From contig CAMPHY010000041.1 in NCBI GenBank assembly GCA_946886125.1, positions 1 through 5,335 of the forward strand: a stretch of 5,335 nucleotides of DNA. The letters run 5' to 3'. Shown here piece after piece: positions 5,302 to 5,335 of the stretch. The position numbers were made by a program, and so were the translations under genes. This DNA comes from an uncultured Candidatus Saccharibacteria bacterium. Its GTDB lineage: Bacteria; Patescibacteria; Saccharimonadia; Saccharimonadales; UBA6022. Position 1 is the stretch's first letter. Each line of letters begins with the position of its first letter. The notes under the pieces are model-generated. The model was not told the DNA's origin, made no database searches, and saw only the letters and a list, made by a program, of their open reading frames with translations.

Positions 5302-5335
5302 ATATTTAGTATGCTCAAAAACTTTTGATAATAAC

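Noticed and set aside
5315..5328. Inverted repeat TCAAAA-AC-TTTTGA after the right pilin
   Set aside because: As RNA it gives at most a 5-bp A/U-rich stem with a tight loop and no following T-run. It is too weak to call a terminator.
5311..5328. Short ORF starting at ATG 5311
   Set aside because: It stops after five codons (TGA at 5326-5328) and has no coding value.
5327..5332. GATAAT as a -10 element for a gene beyond the right edge
   Set aside because: It matches 5 of 6, but no -35 is visible (ATTTAG at the proper distance) and any start codon would lie outside the window.

Overview
The window reads as chromosomal DNA from a bacterium with a compact genome and the standard stop-codon assignment: the five gene ends visible use TAG once and TAA four times, and no gene needs TGA read through. 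The best guess is a Candidate Phyla Radiation bacterium, probably Saccharibacteria (TM7). That placement is inference: the two prepilin N-termini share an unusually uniform helix ending in A-Y-N-G-I-Q, which I associate from memory with that phylum, and the genes are packed with gaps of 0 to 77 bases.

Layout. All transcription diverges from a 29-bp gap at 2840-2868. The left arm (minus strand) runs from a phosphoribosyltransferase-like protein with a degenerate PRPP loop (2183-2839) to a small winged-helix protein with a GTG start (1806-2105), RecJ (177-1805, its ATG directly abutting the winged-helix stop), and a type IV prepilin cut by the window edge (1-127). The right arm (plus strand) holds a compact PriA (2869-4809) followed by a second type IV prepilin (4840-5301). 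No stretch over 300 bases lacks a gene, and I found no RNA gene, CRISPR array, insertion sequence or attachment site.

How the genes fit together. RecJ (5'-3' single-strand exonuclease) and PriA (replication-restart helicase) both act on stalled or broken forks, so the centre is a small replication and repair cluster. The winged-helix gene is translationally tied to recJ. The PRTase-like gene has the whole family scaffold but lacks the usual ribose-phosphate-binding residues, so its role is open. Each arm ends in a pilin gene that appears to have its own promoter, with the -35 element inside the end of the repair gene before it, so pilin expression can probably be uncoupled from repair.

Regulatory signals are the most interesting part. 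An 8-bp palindrome, AGTATACT, lies in the divergent gap and presents a TATACT -10 element to both strands. For priA and the right-hand pilin, the -10 hexamer ends exactly 7 nt before the ATG, which predicts leaderless mRNAs. The winged-helix and left pilin genes instead have GA-rich Shine-Dalgarno sequences. I see no clearly new multi-gene system; the strongest leads are the PRTase-like protein, the symmetric promoter and the leaderless/leadered split.
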